A DNA stretch of 21,904 bases from JAICLL01 sp035252155 (GTDB taxonomy: Bacteria > Planctomycetota > Planctomycetia > Pirellulales > JAICIG01): the NCBI GenBank assembly GCA_035252155.1, contig DATFDL010000078.1, positions 1-21,904 of the forward strand. The letters are read 5' to 3'. Made by a program: the position numbers and the translations under genes. The notes under the pieces are model-generated. The model saw nothing but the letters and a program-made list of their open reading frames with translations. It did no database searches and had not been told where the DNA came from. Of this stretch, positions 1-7,458 are shown in pieces (position 1 is the first letter of the stretch; every line of letters starts with the position of its first letter).

Positions 1-1329
1 CTTGAAGTCGCCCAGGCTGGGCCATTGCAACCGTTGGTCGAGGTCCACTTCGGCGACGGCGATCGTTCCCCACTTGTCGGCCTGGGCGATTGGTTGGCCA
101 TCGTGGCCGTAAATCGCCGTCAGCATCCAACTGCGAGAGACGTCTTCGTAGGTGCTGCTGACGATGTACACGTGATTCTCGCAGGCACGGGCACTGGCCA
201 ACGCCGGATTGCAGCCCCAGACGGGCCAGGCGATCACTTCGGCCCCGCGGTTGGTTAGCTCGCGGGCCACTTCCGGAAAGAAACCGTCGTAACAAACCAT
301 CATCCCCAGCTTGCCGAAGCGCGTGTCGAACACCGGATATTCGTGCCCGGGCGCCACGCCCGACGCGACTTCATTGCGAGGCAGCGAGACCTTTCGATAC
401 TTGCCCACCAACGTGCCGTCCGGCCCCAGCGCGACCGCCGTGTTGTAGACCAGGTGTTCTTCGCGTTCGTACACGCTCAGCACGATGTAGAGATTGTGTT
501 GTCTGGCCAGCGCGGCGAAATAATCGGTCGTGGGTCCGGGCACCGGCTCGGCGGTGTCGACCGGCGGCGCGTGCCTGCCGTAATAAGTGAGCGTTTCGCC
601 GAGCACGATCAGGTCGGCCTTTTGCCGTGCGGCCTCGGCGACCAGCGGCGCGGCTTCTTCGCGGTTGGCAGCGGCCGATTTTCCACGGGGCCGGAAATGA
701 GCGGCCGCCAACCGCACTTTACGCCCGGCGGGGGGAGCGGTCGGGGTGAGCGACACTTCGCTCCATTCGATGCGTCCGCCCGACGGCGCCCATTGCAGAT
801 GAAGTTCGATCACCGCGCGGGCCGCATCCTTGGGCGCAAGGTATACGTCGCTCACTTCCGTCCACCCGTCGGCATCGGTCTCTTTGTCGGTTGGGAATTC
901 CGGCTCCGCGATCAGCTTCCAACCCTTTAAATAGGTCTTGGGACTGGGCGCGTCGCTTGGCACAGGCTGGGACTTATCGTCCTGCCACACGACCCGCACG
1001 ACCGCCGTCTGCCGGGGCAAGGCGACGCCTTCGACTTTGCGCGCCGCATGAAACTGGTAATGCCGCCCGCCCTCAACCGGAACAGTCGTGGTCCACCAAC
1101 CATCCAATCCGTCGCGGTCGGCCTGGATGCCGAAACCGCCTTTGGCGTTCCGACCACCGTGCGAGGCGTAGGAAAACGTCGGCCGCAATTCGTCGCGAGG
1201 CGCGGCCGTGCTCCAACCCTGCGGAGCCGCCAGGTCGCCGGCCGCCGCGGCAGCATGCCGCCATTCACCGCTATCCGCCAGGCTGGCCGTCAAACAGGCC
1301 GCCGCGATCAGCTTACTAACGGTTCGCAT
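1..1329 (-). CDS. Secreted carbon-nitrogen hydrolase (nitrilase superfamily), C-terminus off the left edge
   Basis: 443 codons are present and the end lies beyond base 1. The ATG at 1329 has GAGGG (bases 1338-1342) 8 nt upstream. The protein opens with an apparent Sec signal (MRTVSKLIAAACLTASLA), then about 190 residues resembling a beta-rich or carbohydrate-binding-like domain, then a nitrilase fold from about residue 205. The superfamily's Glu-Lys-Cys triad is visible: E245 in VLGETL, K313 in KYRKVSLP, and C346 in MVCYDGFFPE. Members hydrolyse nitriles, amides or carbamoyl groups through a Cys thioester; the substrate cannot be read here. Seen: leader, triad, long N-terminal extension. Inferred: export and hydrolysis of an amide outside the cytoplasm. 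Most nitrilases are single-domain proteins of about 270-300 residues, so this is a two-domain form. Confidence 0.9.
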   Translation of the reverse strand, partial: MRTVSKLIAAACLTASLADSGEWRHAAAAAGDLAAPQGWSTAAPRDELRPTFSYASHGGRNAKGGFGIQADRDGLDGWWTTTVPVEGGRHYQFHAARKVEGVALPRQTAVVRVVWQDDKSQPVPSDAPSPKTYLKGWKLIAEPEFPTDKETDADGWTEVSDVYLAPKDAARAVIELHLQWAPSGGRIEWSEVSLTPTAPPAGRKVRLAAAHFRPRGKSAAANREEAAPLVAEAARQKADLIVLGETLTYYGRHAPPVDTAEPVPGPTTDYFAALARQHNLYIVLSVYEREEHLVYNTAVALGPDGTLVGKYRKVSLPRNEVASGVAPGHEYPVFDTRFGKLGMMVCYDGFFPEVARELTNRGAEVIAWPVWGCNPALASARACENHVYIVSSTYEDVSRSWMLTAIYGHDGQPIAQADKWGTIAVAEVDLDQRLQWPSLGDFK

Positions 1330-1337
1330 GATGAAAT

Positions 1338-1342
1338 CCCTC
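1338..1342 (-). promoter_or_regulatory. Ribosome binding site of the nitrilase gene
   Basis: GAGGG on the minus strand, 8 nt before the ATG at 1329. It supports that start and therefore the signal peptide. Confidence 0.6.
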
Positions 1343-1431
1343 GGAGTTGATTCGGCTTTGCCTTTAATCGTACAAGCGGCGCAGTGACGACGAAAGCCCG
1401 CAATTCCTGATTAGTGGAGGATCAGTGTTGA

Positions 1432-1821
1432 TTAGTGTTCCGAGCCTTGTGCCACCGTTTCCGGGACAGTCCGACGCCGCACGTTCAAGCAGACGAAGAC
1501 GACGAGCCGGATGGCGAGAAGCAACACGACGACGCCGAAGGAGAGCTCCCCCACGTACACGCGCAGGCGTGTCGCTCTCTCGCGTCGCGCACGTTCGGCA
1601 ACGCTCACTTCGCGCCATTTGCTGTAGGCCGCGAGGGCTCGTTGACCTTCGGGCGTGCTCCAATAGGGATGGCCCCCACGAAGTCCCGGCAAGCATTCGG
1701 AACGCCGACGTGCCTCGCGAGCCAAATCGACGCAAACGCCGAGGCCCGCGAACAAAGCGCAGAGCAGCGTGACAATTGCAAACAGCCCCTTAAGGCTGAG
1801 TTGGGTCGCTACGGTTTTCAT
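1432..1821 (-). CDS. Small two-helix membrane protein, unknown function
   Basis: 129 residues from the ATG at 1821; an in-frame TTG at 1851 would add ten residues and abut the upstream stop. Two hydrophobic segments are visible: one near the N-terminus (LKGLFAIVTLLCALFAGLGV) and one near the C-terminus (ELSFGVVVLLLAIRLVVFVC). Between them lies a charged Arg/Glu-rich loop of about 60 residues (WREVSVAERARRERATRLRV) that could be coiled or exposed. It starts 30 nt after the stop of the SUKH-domain gene, on the same strand, so the two are probably co-transcribed. No clear Shine-Dalgarno was found. I do not recognise the family. A partner role with the membrane-anchored SUKH protein is an inference from position only. 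Confidence 0.6.
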   Translation of the reverse strand: MKTVATQLSLKGLFAIVTLLCALFAGLGVCVDLAREARRRSECLPGLRGGHPYWSTPEGQRALAAYSKWREVSVAERARRERATRLRVYVGELSFGVVVLLLAIRLVVFVCLNVRRRTVPETVAQGSEH

Positions 1822-1851
1822 ACTGCAAGGCGCGTCGTCGGAGGGTCGCAA

Positions 1852-2802
1852 TTAATCGTCATGCACTTCGCGGCCCGCTTCTGCAAGTCTCTCTCGCACG
1901 TCGGGCGCCAGCCCACTCATGGCAAGTTGTTCCACCTCACTCAATGTCAGCGGACGCCCGCGGGCCGCGCGCCAGGCCATCGCCACCCCGAATACGAGAG
2001 CCACTGCCACGAGCCAGCCAACGTAAAACCAGAAATCTCGCCACAACGCCTTTAGCAAGCCGAGTAAGACACCAGTCGCGATCAGCCCCAAGATCGTTAG
2101 TAGCTCGGAACGACGCTTCCGCCTCGCCTGCGCCAGCGAGTTGTTCAGATCATTTAGCGCGTTGTCCAGCCAAGTCATGGACCAGGCGGAGAAAGTCATG
2201 GGCCTGCCCGACTCCTCCCGAAGGGGGCGAATGCCTCCACGTTCCGCACGAAAGTCATCCCAGAGAAAGCCTTTTTGCTCTCCGTTGACGACAAGCCATT
2301 GCCGCAGGCCCCAACCCAAATGGCAGATCGGGATTGCCCCGTTCATGATCGCCGGGTTGAAGTACTGGTCCAGGTCGATCTTGTCCCAGGCCGCCCAAAG
2401 TCTCTCCTCTTCTTCGAGCGATAGGTCGGGAGGAATATGGGGTTGTTGATCCCAAAAAGAAGCGGGCAAGTTCCATGCTCCAACATGCCGGAACGGTTGT
2501 GAAACATCGCCGATCCCATCGCCTTGTTTCTCCCACGAAAGCCCCTCCTCAAGTTCCCCGAACGGGAAAAGCCCGTGATACGGACCAGCCCCACCATTGC
2601 CGATCTGGGTGATGAAAAGGCGGTAGTCGGCGGGCAGCGTGATCCCGTGTCGTGCCTCGAATTCCTCGATGGTCAAGACCGGGGTAGGTGGATTGAGCTT
2701 ATAGTCGTGCATCGCAGAGCCGAACACCAAGCGCTGGCGATCCTCTCGCCTGAGTTTTGAGAGCAGGCGAGTAATGGTCGGCTTGTCGAATGATTCCGGC
2801 AT
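1852..2802 (-). CDS. SMI1/KNR4 (SUKH) domain protein with C-terminal membrane anchor
   Basis: 316 residues from the ATG at 2802. Longer in-frame starts exist up to 3054, but that extension is Arg-rich, lacks domain-like sequence and overlaps a remnant in another frame. After a short helical N-terminus the SUKH fold runs from about 41 to 218: LTIEEFEARHGITLPADYR, a FITQIGNGGAGPYHGLFPFG core, ICHLGWGLRQWLVVNG, and GFLWDDF. Two hydrophobic helices follow (about 234-252 and 258-276), then a cytoplasm-like tail. SUKH domains often act as immunity proteins against contact-dependent or polymorphic toxins, but many are orphan proteins of unknown role. The helical hairpin is unusual because most SUKH proteins are soluble. 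The next gene downstream also encodes a membrane protein. No toxin gene is visible nearby. Confidence 0.8.
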   Translation of the reverse strand: MPESFDKPTITRLLSKLRREDRQRLVFGSAMHDYKLNPPTPVLTIEEFEARHGITLPADYRLFITQIGNGGAGPYHGLFPFGELEEGLSWEKQGDGIGDVSQPFRHVGAWNLPASFWDQQPHIPPDLSLEEEERLWAAWDKIDLDQYFNPAIMNGAIPICHLGWGLRQWLVVNGEQKGFLWDDFRAERGGIRPLREESGRPMTFSAWSMTWLDNALNDLNNSLAQARRKRRSELLTILGLIATGVLLGLLKALWRDFWFYVGWLVAVALVFGVAMAWRAARGRPLTLSEVEQLAMSGLAPDVRERLAEAGREVHDD

Positions 2803-2836
2803 GGGATGCTTCGTTCGGCCTTCGCCACCGGATGAG

Positions 2837-2995
2837 CTATGAGATCCATAGGTCGCGGCACGCCTGCTCATAGCTCTGCTCCAGATCGAGGGCGGTAACA
2901 AGATCTTCTCGCAACCAAAGGGGCAACGTGGGCAGCGGCTGGCCGAGCACCAGCGCGTGCGACGTCGTGCCCTGGGCGCCGCTCGCACTTGCCTA
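2837..2995 (-). pseudogene. Remnant of a gene 3' end (LPTLPLWL...LDLEQSYEQACRDL tail)
   Basis: On the minus strand a 52-codon stretch is open between a TAG (2993-2995) and a TAG stop (2837-2839). It reads SHALVLGQPLPTLPLWLRED followed by a LVTALDLEQSYEQACRDLWIS tail. The sequence has strong protein-like character, with a Pro/Leu-rich turn followed by a negatively charged amphipathic helix. It resembles the C-terminal tails of planctomycete proteins that I recall near Uma2 or DUF4058 genes, though I cannot name the family with certainty. There is no start codon in frame. A second frame upstream (LSGAEYLGK) may be the preceding piece after a frameshift. It is most likely the decayed end of a deleted gene. 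Confidence 0.45.
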
Positions 2996-3068
2996 GGTAT
3001 TCGGCGCCGCTTAGGCTGACGAGTGGAGACAAGCAACTCGAACGAAACGAGCACGCGAGCAAGTGCCT

Positions 3069-3713
3069 ATGGCCACCATCGCAAGTCCAGCCAGCGGCGA
3101 CCAATGGGTCGTATTTCATGATGTGCCGTGGGAAACGTACCTCAGCCTTCTCAAAGCGCGAGGCCAGGATCGCGTTCGGCTCACTTATTATCAGGGAGTG
3201 CTCGAAATCAGGACGCTCTCCAAATTGTACGAAATTCTGAGCGAGGTTCTGGGCGGCTTTGTGAAAGTGCTGGCCAAGGAATTCGGCTTAGAACTTCAAT
3301 CCGTCGGTTCCATGACCATGCGCTTTGAGGAGCTGCAAGCGGGGGGCGAAGCCGACAAGTCTTACTATATCCAGCACGAAGAGGTGGTTCGCCAACGCGA
3401 AAAATATGATCCCGCCGTCGATCCGCCGCCAGATCTGGTCGTGGAGGTCGATTTGTCGTCGAGTTCGTCGCGCCGCATGTTGGTTTTCGCCGAGCTAGGC
3501 ATTCCCGAGCTTTAGCAATACGACGGCGAGCGGCTCGTGTTCAAATCGCTTGGTGAGGACGGAAAATACCAGGTGATCCCGCAGAGTATTTCATTTCCCG
3601 GCCTATCGACCGCCGACCTGCAGGCTTTCGTCGATCGCCGTGGCACGATGGGCGAAATCGCTCTCGACGAAGAACTGGCGAAATGGGTCCGCGGACTGCG
3701 TGAAGCAAGCTAA
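3069..3713 (+). pseudogene. Uma2-family endonuclease gene interrupted by an in-frame TAG
   Basis: The ATG at 3069 starts an open frame that ends at TAG 3513-3515 after 148 residues. The same frame then continues for 65 more sense codons to TAA at 3711-3713, reading QYDGERLVFKSL, later GLSTADLQAFVDRRG, and finishing WVRGLREAS. Uma2-type restriction-endonuclease-like proteins carry GIPELWxYD at this point, so the TAG sits where Trp (TGG) is expected, a single-base change. PD-(D/E)XK-like acidic residues are visible: E94/D96 in GGEADKSYY and D122/E126 in PPDLVVEVD. Read through, the product would be 214 residues, a normal family length. The downstream part has no other stop or frameshift, suggesting a recent nonsense mutation, a sequencing error, or readthrough. 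Confidence 0.8.
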
Positions 3714-3783
3714 CGCACTTTGGTTGTGTCTTTTCCGGGCGGGCGGTATAATTGGCGCGGGGCTTACCGACCGTTTCCCTGCC

Positions 3784-3789
3784 AGGAGA
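3784..3789 (+). promoter_or_regulatory. Ribosome binding site of the DUF1501 gene
   Basis: AGGAGA, 7 nt before the ATG at 3797. It decides this start over an earlier TTG (3752) in the same frame. Confidence 0.7.
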
Positions 3790-3796
3790 AGTCGCC

Positions 3797-5101
3797 ATGC
3801 TCGATCTGTTCTCGAACCGCACCTACCGCGATTGCGAAGGAACGACTCGCCGCGAGTTTCTGAAGATCGGCACGTTGGGGGCTGGGGCGTTCACGCTGCC
3901 TCAGCTTTTGGCCGCCCGAGCCCAAGCCGCAGCCGCCGGCCGACCGGTCAAAGACACCTCGGTCGTTTGGGTCTGGCTCGGCGGTGGTCCCACCCACATC
4001 GAAACGTTCGACCCCAAGCTCTCCGCGCCGGCAGAATACCGCAGCGTGACCGGCGAAGTCTCGACCAAGCTGCCGGGCGTAACCGTCGGCGGCACGTTTC
4101 CGCAACTTGCCTCAGTGGCCGACCGGATGGCGCTGGTCCGCTCATTCGCCCACACCAACAGCGGCCATGCCGGCGGCACGCACTTTGTCATGACCGGTTA
4201 CGACAACCGGACCGCCGACAATGGCGGCCTGCCCACGCGACCTGGCATGGGATCGATCTTGGCCCGCGTGCGCGGCGCCAACCATCCGCGTACCGGCATC
4301 CCCACCTACGTGCGGCTCGGCCGCCTCGGCGCCGACGGTCCGGCGTTTTTGGGACCAGCCTACGCTCCGTTCGATCCCAGCGGCCAAGCTCGCCGCAACA
4401 TGGAACTGGCGATTTCCGACGAGCGGCTGCAAGACCGCCGCGAGCTGCTCGACGCGCTCGACAAATTGAAGCGGCGGGCCGACCACGACGCCTTGATCGA
4501 GGGCCTCGACCGCTTCGAGCAGCAGGCATTTGATCTGGTGCTCGGCAATGCCGGCAAAGCCTTCGACACCAAGGGAGAAGATCCGCACACGGTCGAGCGA
4601 TACGGCAAGGGGCTGGGCGAGCAGATGTTGCGCGCTCGCCGCTTATGCGAGGCTGGTTGCGGTTTCGTCACCGTCTCGTACGGCGGCTGGGACATGCACG
4701 GACAAATCGAGCGCGCGATGAAGCGCCGCGGCCCGGAGCTCGACCTGGCGTTGTCCGCGTTTGTGGAAGATGTTTACAACCGCGGGTTGAGCGAGAAGGT
4801 GCTGCTCGTGGTCACCGGCGAGTTCGGTCGCACGCCGAAGATCAATCGCAACGCCGGCCGCGATCACTGGGCGCCGTTGAGCACGCTAGCTTTGGCGGGT
4901 GGCGGGTTGCAAATGGGCCAGGTAGTCGGGCAGTCGGCACGCAAGGCCGACATTCCCAACTCGAAGCCAATCCGGCCGCAGGATTTGATGGCCACCGTGT
5001 TTCACGTGTTGGGCATCGATCCTAAGATCCAGTTTGTCAACCAGGCGGGTCGGCCGGTCTACATGCTCGAAGACGGCCAGCCGATCGCGGAGTTGGTGTG
5101 A
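3797..5101 (+). CDS. DUF1501 family protein, Tat-exported
   Basis: 434 residues. The N-terminus carries a twin-arginine leader (TTRREFLKIGTLGAGAFTLPQLLAARAQAAA), so it is probably exported folded, with a metal site. The body matches DUF1501, a branch of the alkaline-phosphatase/sulfatase fold: VWVWLGGGPTHIETFDPK near the mature N-terminus, SFAHTNSGHAGGTHFVMTGY, GGWDMHGQ, VVTGEFGRTPKIN and GRDHWA. These Asp/His clusters are the likely metal ligands. DUF1501 genes in planctomycetes usually sit beside DUF1549/DUF1553 cytochrome-type proteins and are thought to serve in degradation of complex polysaccharides, but no enzymatic reaction is established. Here that partner is absent, and the next gene is a PQQ-like propeller protein 234 bp downstream. 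Confidence 0.93.
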   Translation: MLDLFSNRTYRDCEGTTRREFLKIGTLGAGAFTLPQLLAARAQAAAAGRPVKDTSVVWVWLGGGPTHIETFDPKLSAPAEYRSVTGEVSTKLPGVTVGGTFPQLASVADRMALVRSFAHTNSGHAGGTHFVMTGYDNRTADNGGLPTRPGMGSILARVRGANHPRTGIPTYVRLGRLGADGPAFLGPAYAPFDPSGQARRNMELAISDERLQDRRELLDALDKLKRRADHDALIEGLDRFEQQAFDLVLGNAGKAFDTKGEDPHTVERYGKGLGEQMLRARRLCEAGCGFVTVSYGGWDMHGQIERAMKRRGPELDLALSAFVEDVYNRGLSEKVLLVVTGEFGRTPKINRNAGRDHWAPLSTLALAGGGLQMGQVVGQSARKADIPNSKPIRPQDLMATVFHVLGIDPKIQFVNQAGRPVYMLEDGQPIAELV

Positions 5102-5143
5102 TCGTCGCGGGCATCACCAAACTAGCGGTTATTTCCGATCGCG

Positions 5144-5235
5144 TCTGTAGGGAACGCCCTCCGTGGCGTTCCGTGAACTGCGATTCGACGTCGTTCCGCC
5201 CTCCGCGGAACGCCACAGAGGGCGTTCCCTACAGA
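5144..5235. repeat. Palindromic intergenic element, family A, copy 1
   Basis: Left arm 5144-5173 begins TCTGTAGGGAACGCC; right arm 5206-5235 is its reverse complement at 29 of 30 positions; the loop is 32 nt. The first 49 nt are identical to copy 2 at 14101-14149. It lies between the DUF1501 and PQQ-like genes and could fold as a hairpin in the transcript. No coding capacity and no flanking transposase. Confidence 0.9.
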
Positions 5236-5323
5236 TGGAAAAAGCAGGTGCCCGCTTAACATGGTGCATTTGGGTACCCGCTTCCCTCGGCCCACCCTAC
5301 ACGCTCCCCACGTGCCACCCCTT

Positions 5324-5328
5324 AGGAG
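5324..5328 (+). promoter_or_regulatory. Ribosome binding site of the PQQ-like propeller gene
   Basis: AGGAG, 7 nt before the ATG at 5336 and 4 nt before the ATG at 5333. The spacing favours the second ATG. Confidence 0.65.
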
Positions 5329-5335
5329 TTCAATG

Positions 5336-6622
5336 ATGTTTCGTTGGCGCGCTGCTCTCACGCTGCTCGTTGTTCTGACCTGCCTGCCGCCCGTGCTCGT
5401 CGCCGCGAAACGCAAAGTCTCGGTCAACGATTGGCCGCAATGGCGCGGGCCGCATCGGGACGGCATCTCGCCCGAGACCGGTTTACTCGAAGAGTGGCCC
5501 GACAGCGGCCCGTCGCTTGCCTGGGAAGCCAAGGGGCTGGGCAGCGGCTTTGCCAGCGTGGCGGTGGCCGACAGCCTGATCTACACACTCGGCAGCAGCG
5601 GCGGACGCGAGCATCTTTCGGCATACAACGCCGCCGACGGCAAACCGCTCTGGTCTTGCCCGGTCGGACGGGGCGACCATTCCAATGGCACGCCCACTGT
5701 CGATGGCGACCGCGTGTATGCCATCGGCCTGCAGGGCGACCTGGTGTGCGCGAACACTCGTGACGGCCAGGTTGTTTGGCGCAAGAACTTGGGCAGTGAT
5801 TTTGGCGGGCGGATGATGTCGGGTTGGGGCTTCAGCGAGTCGCCGTTGGTGGATGGAGATCGGCTGATCTGCACGCCCGGCGCACAAGACGCCATGCTGG
5901 TCGCGCTCGACAAACGCACCGGCGAAACCCTCTGGAAGGCGGCCATGCCCGCCGAGGTTGGCAACAAGGGCAAGGATGGCGCGGGCTACTCGTCGATCGT
6001 GGTCAGCCATGCCGCGGGGGTGAAGCAGTATGTGCAATTGGTCGGTCGCGGCGTGATCGGCGTTTCGGCCGACGATGGCAAAGTGCTGTGGACCTACAAC
6101 CGCATTGCCAACGGCACGGCCAATATCCCCACGCCGATCGTCAAGGATGACTACGTCTTTTGCTCGTCGGGCTATGGCGACGGCGGCACGGCGCTGTTGA
6201 AATTATCGAAGCAGGGCGGCGGCGTGAAGGCCGAAGAGGTTTATTATCGCAAAGCCAACGAACTGCAGAACCATCACGGCGGCATGATTCTGCTAGGTGA
6301 CTACGTCTATTTTGGCAAGGGTCACAACAACGGTTTTCCGGTGTGCGTCAACTTTGAAACCGGCGAGCCTGCCTGGGCGCCCGGCCGCGGTCCCGGCACC
6401 GGTTCGGCCGCGATCGCCTACGCCGACGGCAATTTGTACTTCCGCTATCAGAACGGCGTGATGGCCCTTATCGAGGCGACGCCCGAAAAGTACACGCTCA
6501 AAAGCAAGTTTCAATTGCCGATGTACGGCCGCGAGAGCTGGCCGCATCCGGTCATCGCAGACGGCCGGCTCTACCTGCGCGACCAAGACGTGCTGATGGC
6601 ATATGACATCGCTGCGAGGTAA
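5336..6622 (+). CDS. Secreted PQQ-binding-like beta-propeller repeat protein
   Basis: 428 residues from the ATG at 5336. A Sec signal is present (FRWRAALTLLVVLTCLPPVLVAA), followed by the NDWPQWRGPHRDGISPETGL opening typical of planctomycete outer-membrane-assembly BamB-like/PQQ-like proteins. Repeated blades follow in the form LIYTLGS..GGREHLSAYNAADGKPLW, VYAIGLQGDLVCANTRDGQVVW, LVALDKRTGETLWKA, IGVSADDGKVLWTY and FVNFETGEPAW-like segments. These proteins are eight-bladed propellers; most lack the residues needed to bind PQQ and are structural or scaffold proteins, so a dehydrogenase role should not be assumed. It follows DUF1501 on the same strand with family A element 1 between them; co-expression is plausible but unproven. 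Confidence 0.92.
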   Translation: MFRWRAALTLLVVLTCLPPVLVAAKRKVSVNDWPQWRGPHRDGISPETGLLEEWPDSGPSLAWEAKGLGSGFASVAVADSLIYTLGSSGGREHLSAYNAADGKPLWSCPVGRGDHSNGTPTVDGDRVYAIGLQGDLVCANTRDGQVVWRKNLGSDFGGRMMSGWGFSESPLVDGDRLICTPGAQDAMLVALDKRTGETLWKAAMPAEVGNKGKDGAGYSSIVVSHAAGVKQYVQLVGRGVIGVSADDGKVLWTYNRIANGTANIPTPIVKDDYVFCSSGYGDGGTALLKLSKQGGGVKAEEVYYRKANELQNHHGGMILLGDYVYFGKGHNNGFPVCVNFETGEPAWAPGRGPGTGSAAIAYADGNLYFRYQNGVMALIEATPEKYTLKSKFQLPMYGRESWPHPVIADGRLYLRDQDVLMAYDIAAR

Positions 6623-6637
6623 AATGGCGTAAGCAGC

Positions 6638-7021
6638 GTGGCCGTCCCCATCGTCATGGGACTCCGTGAGCAGATCGACGAATTCATGCGCGCGATTCGA
6701 GCAAGAATAGGTAGCCATGCAGAGCGGTTTCCATTTCCTCGGCTGACGCGTCGAGAGGACGGGCCTTGGGAAGGAATCTGCCGGGCGATGAACGGAGCCG
6801 ATGGGATACATTTCAGCCTCAAGGGAATGCGGAAAGACCAGTTTGAAGACTGGCTTCGGAAAGGACATCATCGGTTCGTGCCGATCGATGCCGGTGCGGG
6901 ATGGACCAACCACGAGTTGTACGAGGCTCTCGTCCAAAACTCTCTGCGCGGCAAGACCACTTTCTATGATGACACCGGAGAACGAACGAATGCACCTAAT
7001 GAATGGTTGGTTCTCACCTAG
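6638..7021 (+). CDS. Unrecognised small protein, first of an overlapping pair
   Basis: 127 residues from a GTG at 6638, or 121 from the ATG at 6656; neither has a convincing ribosome binding site. It begins 15 nt after the propeller gene stop, so it may be translated from the same message. It is charged, soluble and without signal or membrane segment. The C-terminal half is the most domain-like: GADGIHFSLKGMRKDQFEDW, RKGHHRFVPIDAG, WTNHELYEALVQNSLRGKTTFYDD. The Trp/Asn/His pattern followed by KTTFYDD has the look of a compact catalytic or toxin-type domain, but I cannot place it. Its 3' end overlaps the next gene by 32 bp in another frame, which suggests translational coupling. Confidence 0.55.
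   Translation: MAVPIVMGLREQIDEFMRAIRARIGSHAERFPFPRLTRREDGPWEGICRAMNGADGIHFSLKGMRKDQFEDWLRKGHHRFVPIDAGAGWTNHELYEALVQNSLRGKTTFYDDTGERTNAPNEWLVLT
6977..6980 (+). promoter_or_regulatory. Ribosome binding site inside the 3' end of the preceding gene
   Basis: GGAG, 9 nt before the ATG at 6990. It supports a separate coding region starting within the upstream gene. Confidence 0.55.
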
Positions 7022-7385
7022 CGGGGAAGAGCGCCTCGAAGGAATTGAGGATCATTCCGCGGAGGTACTCTATTACTTACATGCGCCTCACCGAACACTC
7101 GTGGTGCGCTTTACGAACCCCAACTCGGCGGAGCGGCGGTATTTGGTATGCGTCAGCGTGCGTCGAATGGAGGTCGCGGCGAGCTGGCGCGCGGCAGAAA
7201 TATGGTGCTCAAGAGTTGATGACGATACGCTGGCCATTGAAGATCGGCAGCAATCCATGCACATCGACTGCTATGCCGCGCGAATGTTCGACGACGCAAC
7301 GTTCAAACACTGGTTCGGAACGAATGGTTCGCTGGCAGGCCTTCAAGGGGCGGAATCCGACGAGCGGCTCCCTGTCCGATTATGA
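6990..7385 (+). CDS. Unrecognised small protein, second of an overlapping pair
   Basis: 131 residues from the ATG at 6990, with GGAG 9 nt upstream; ATG 6999 is an alternative. It reads as one globular alpha/beta protein: LEGIEDHSAEVLYYLHAPHR, TLVVRFTNPNSAERRYLVCVSV, EIWCSRVDDDTLAIEDRQQS, and a FKHWFGTNGSLAGLQG end. No signal or membrane segment is present. The start lies within the last 32 bp of the preceding gene, a layout common for toxin/antidote or enzyme/partner pairs. A frameshift splitting one longer gene is less likely because the second frame has its own ribosome binding site and start. I do not recognise the family. Confidence 0.55.
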   Translation: MHLMNGWFSPSGEERLEGIEDHSAEVLYYLHAPHRTLVVRFTNPNSAERRYLVCVSVRRMEVAASWRAAEIWCSRVDDDTLAIEDRQQSMHIDCYAARMFDDATFKHWFGTNGSLAGLQGAESDERLPVRL

Positions 7386-7447
7386 AAGGCATACGTCTGT
7401 AACCGCATGCCCGCTCGGCCGCAATTTTCGCTGCGGACGTCGCTCGT

Positions 7448-7451
7448 GGAG
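7448..7451 (+). promoter_or_regulatory. Ribosome binding site that fixes a TTG start
   Basis: GGAG, 7 nt before TTG 7459. No ATG or GTG lies between the previous gene and the signal peptide in this frame, so this site decides the start of the amidohydrolase. Confidence 0.6.
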
Positions 7452-7458
7452 TATAGAT

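Noticed and set aside
2803..3054. Long N-terminal extension of the SUKH protein
   Set aside because: The extra 84 residues are Arg-rich and overlap a remnant that has better coding character in another frame.
3640..4533. Long overlapping frame inside the DUF1501 gene
   Set aside because: Composition is Arg/Ala/Pro-rich, without recognisable domains, and the DUF1501 frame covers the same bases with clear motifs. Similar shadows occur across all GC-rich genes here.
5144..5235. Insertion sequence
   Set aside because: The palindrome is only 92 bp with no open frame for a transposase; a non-autonomous element remains possible, but an IS is not supported.
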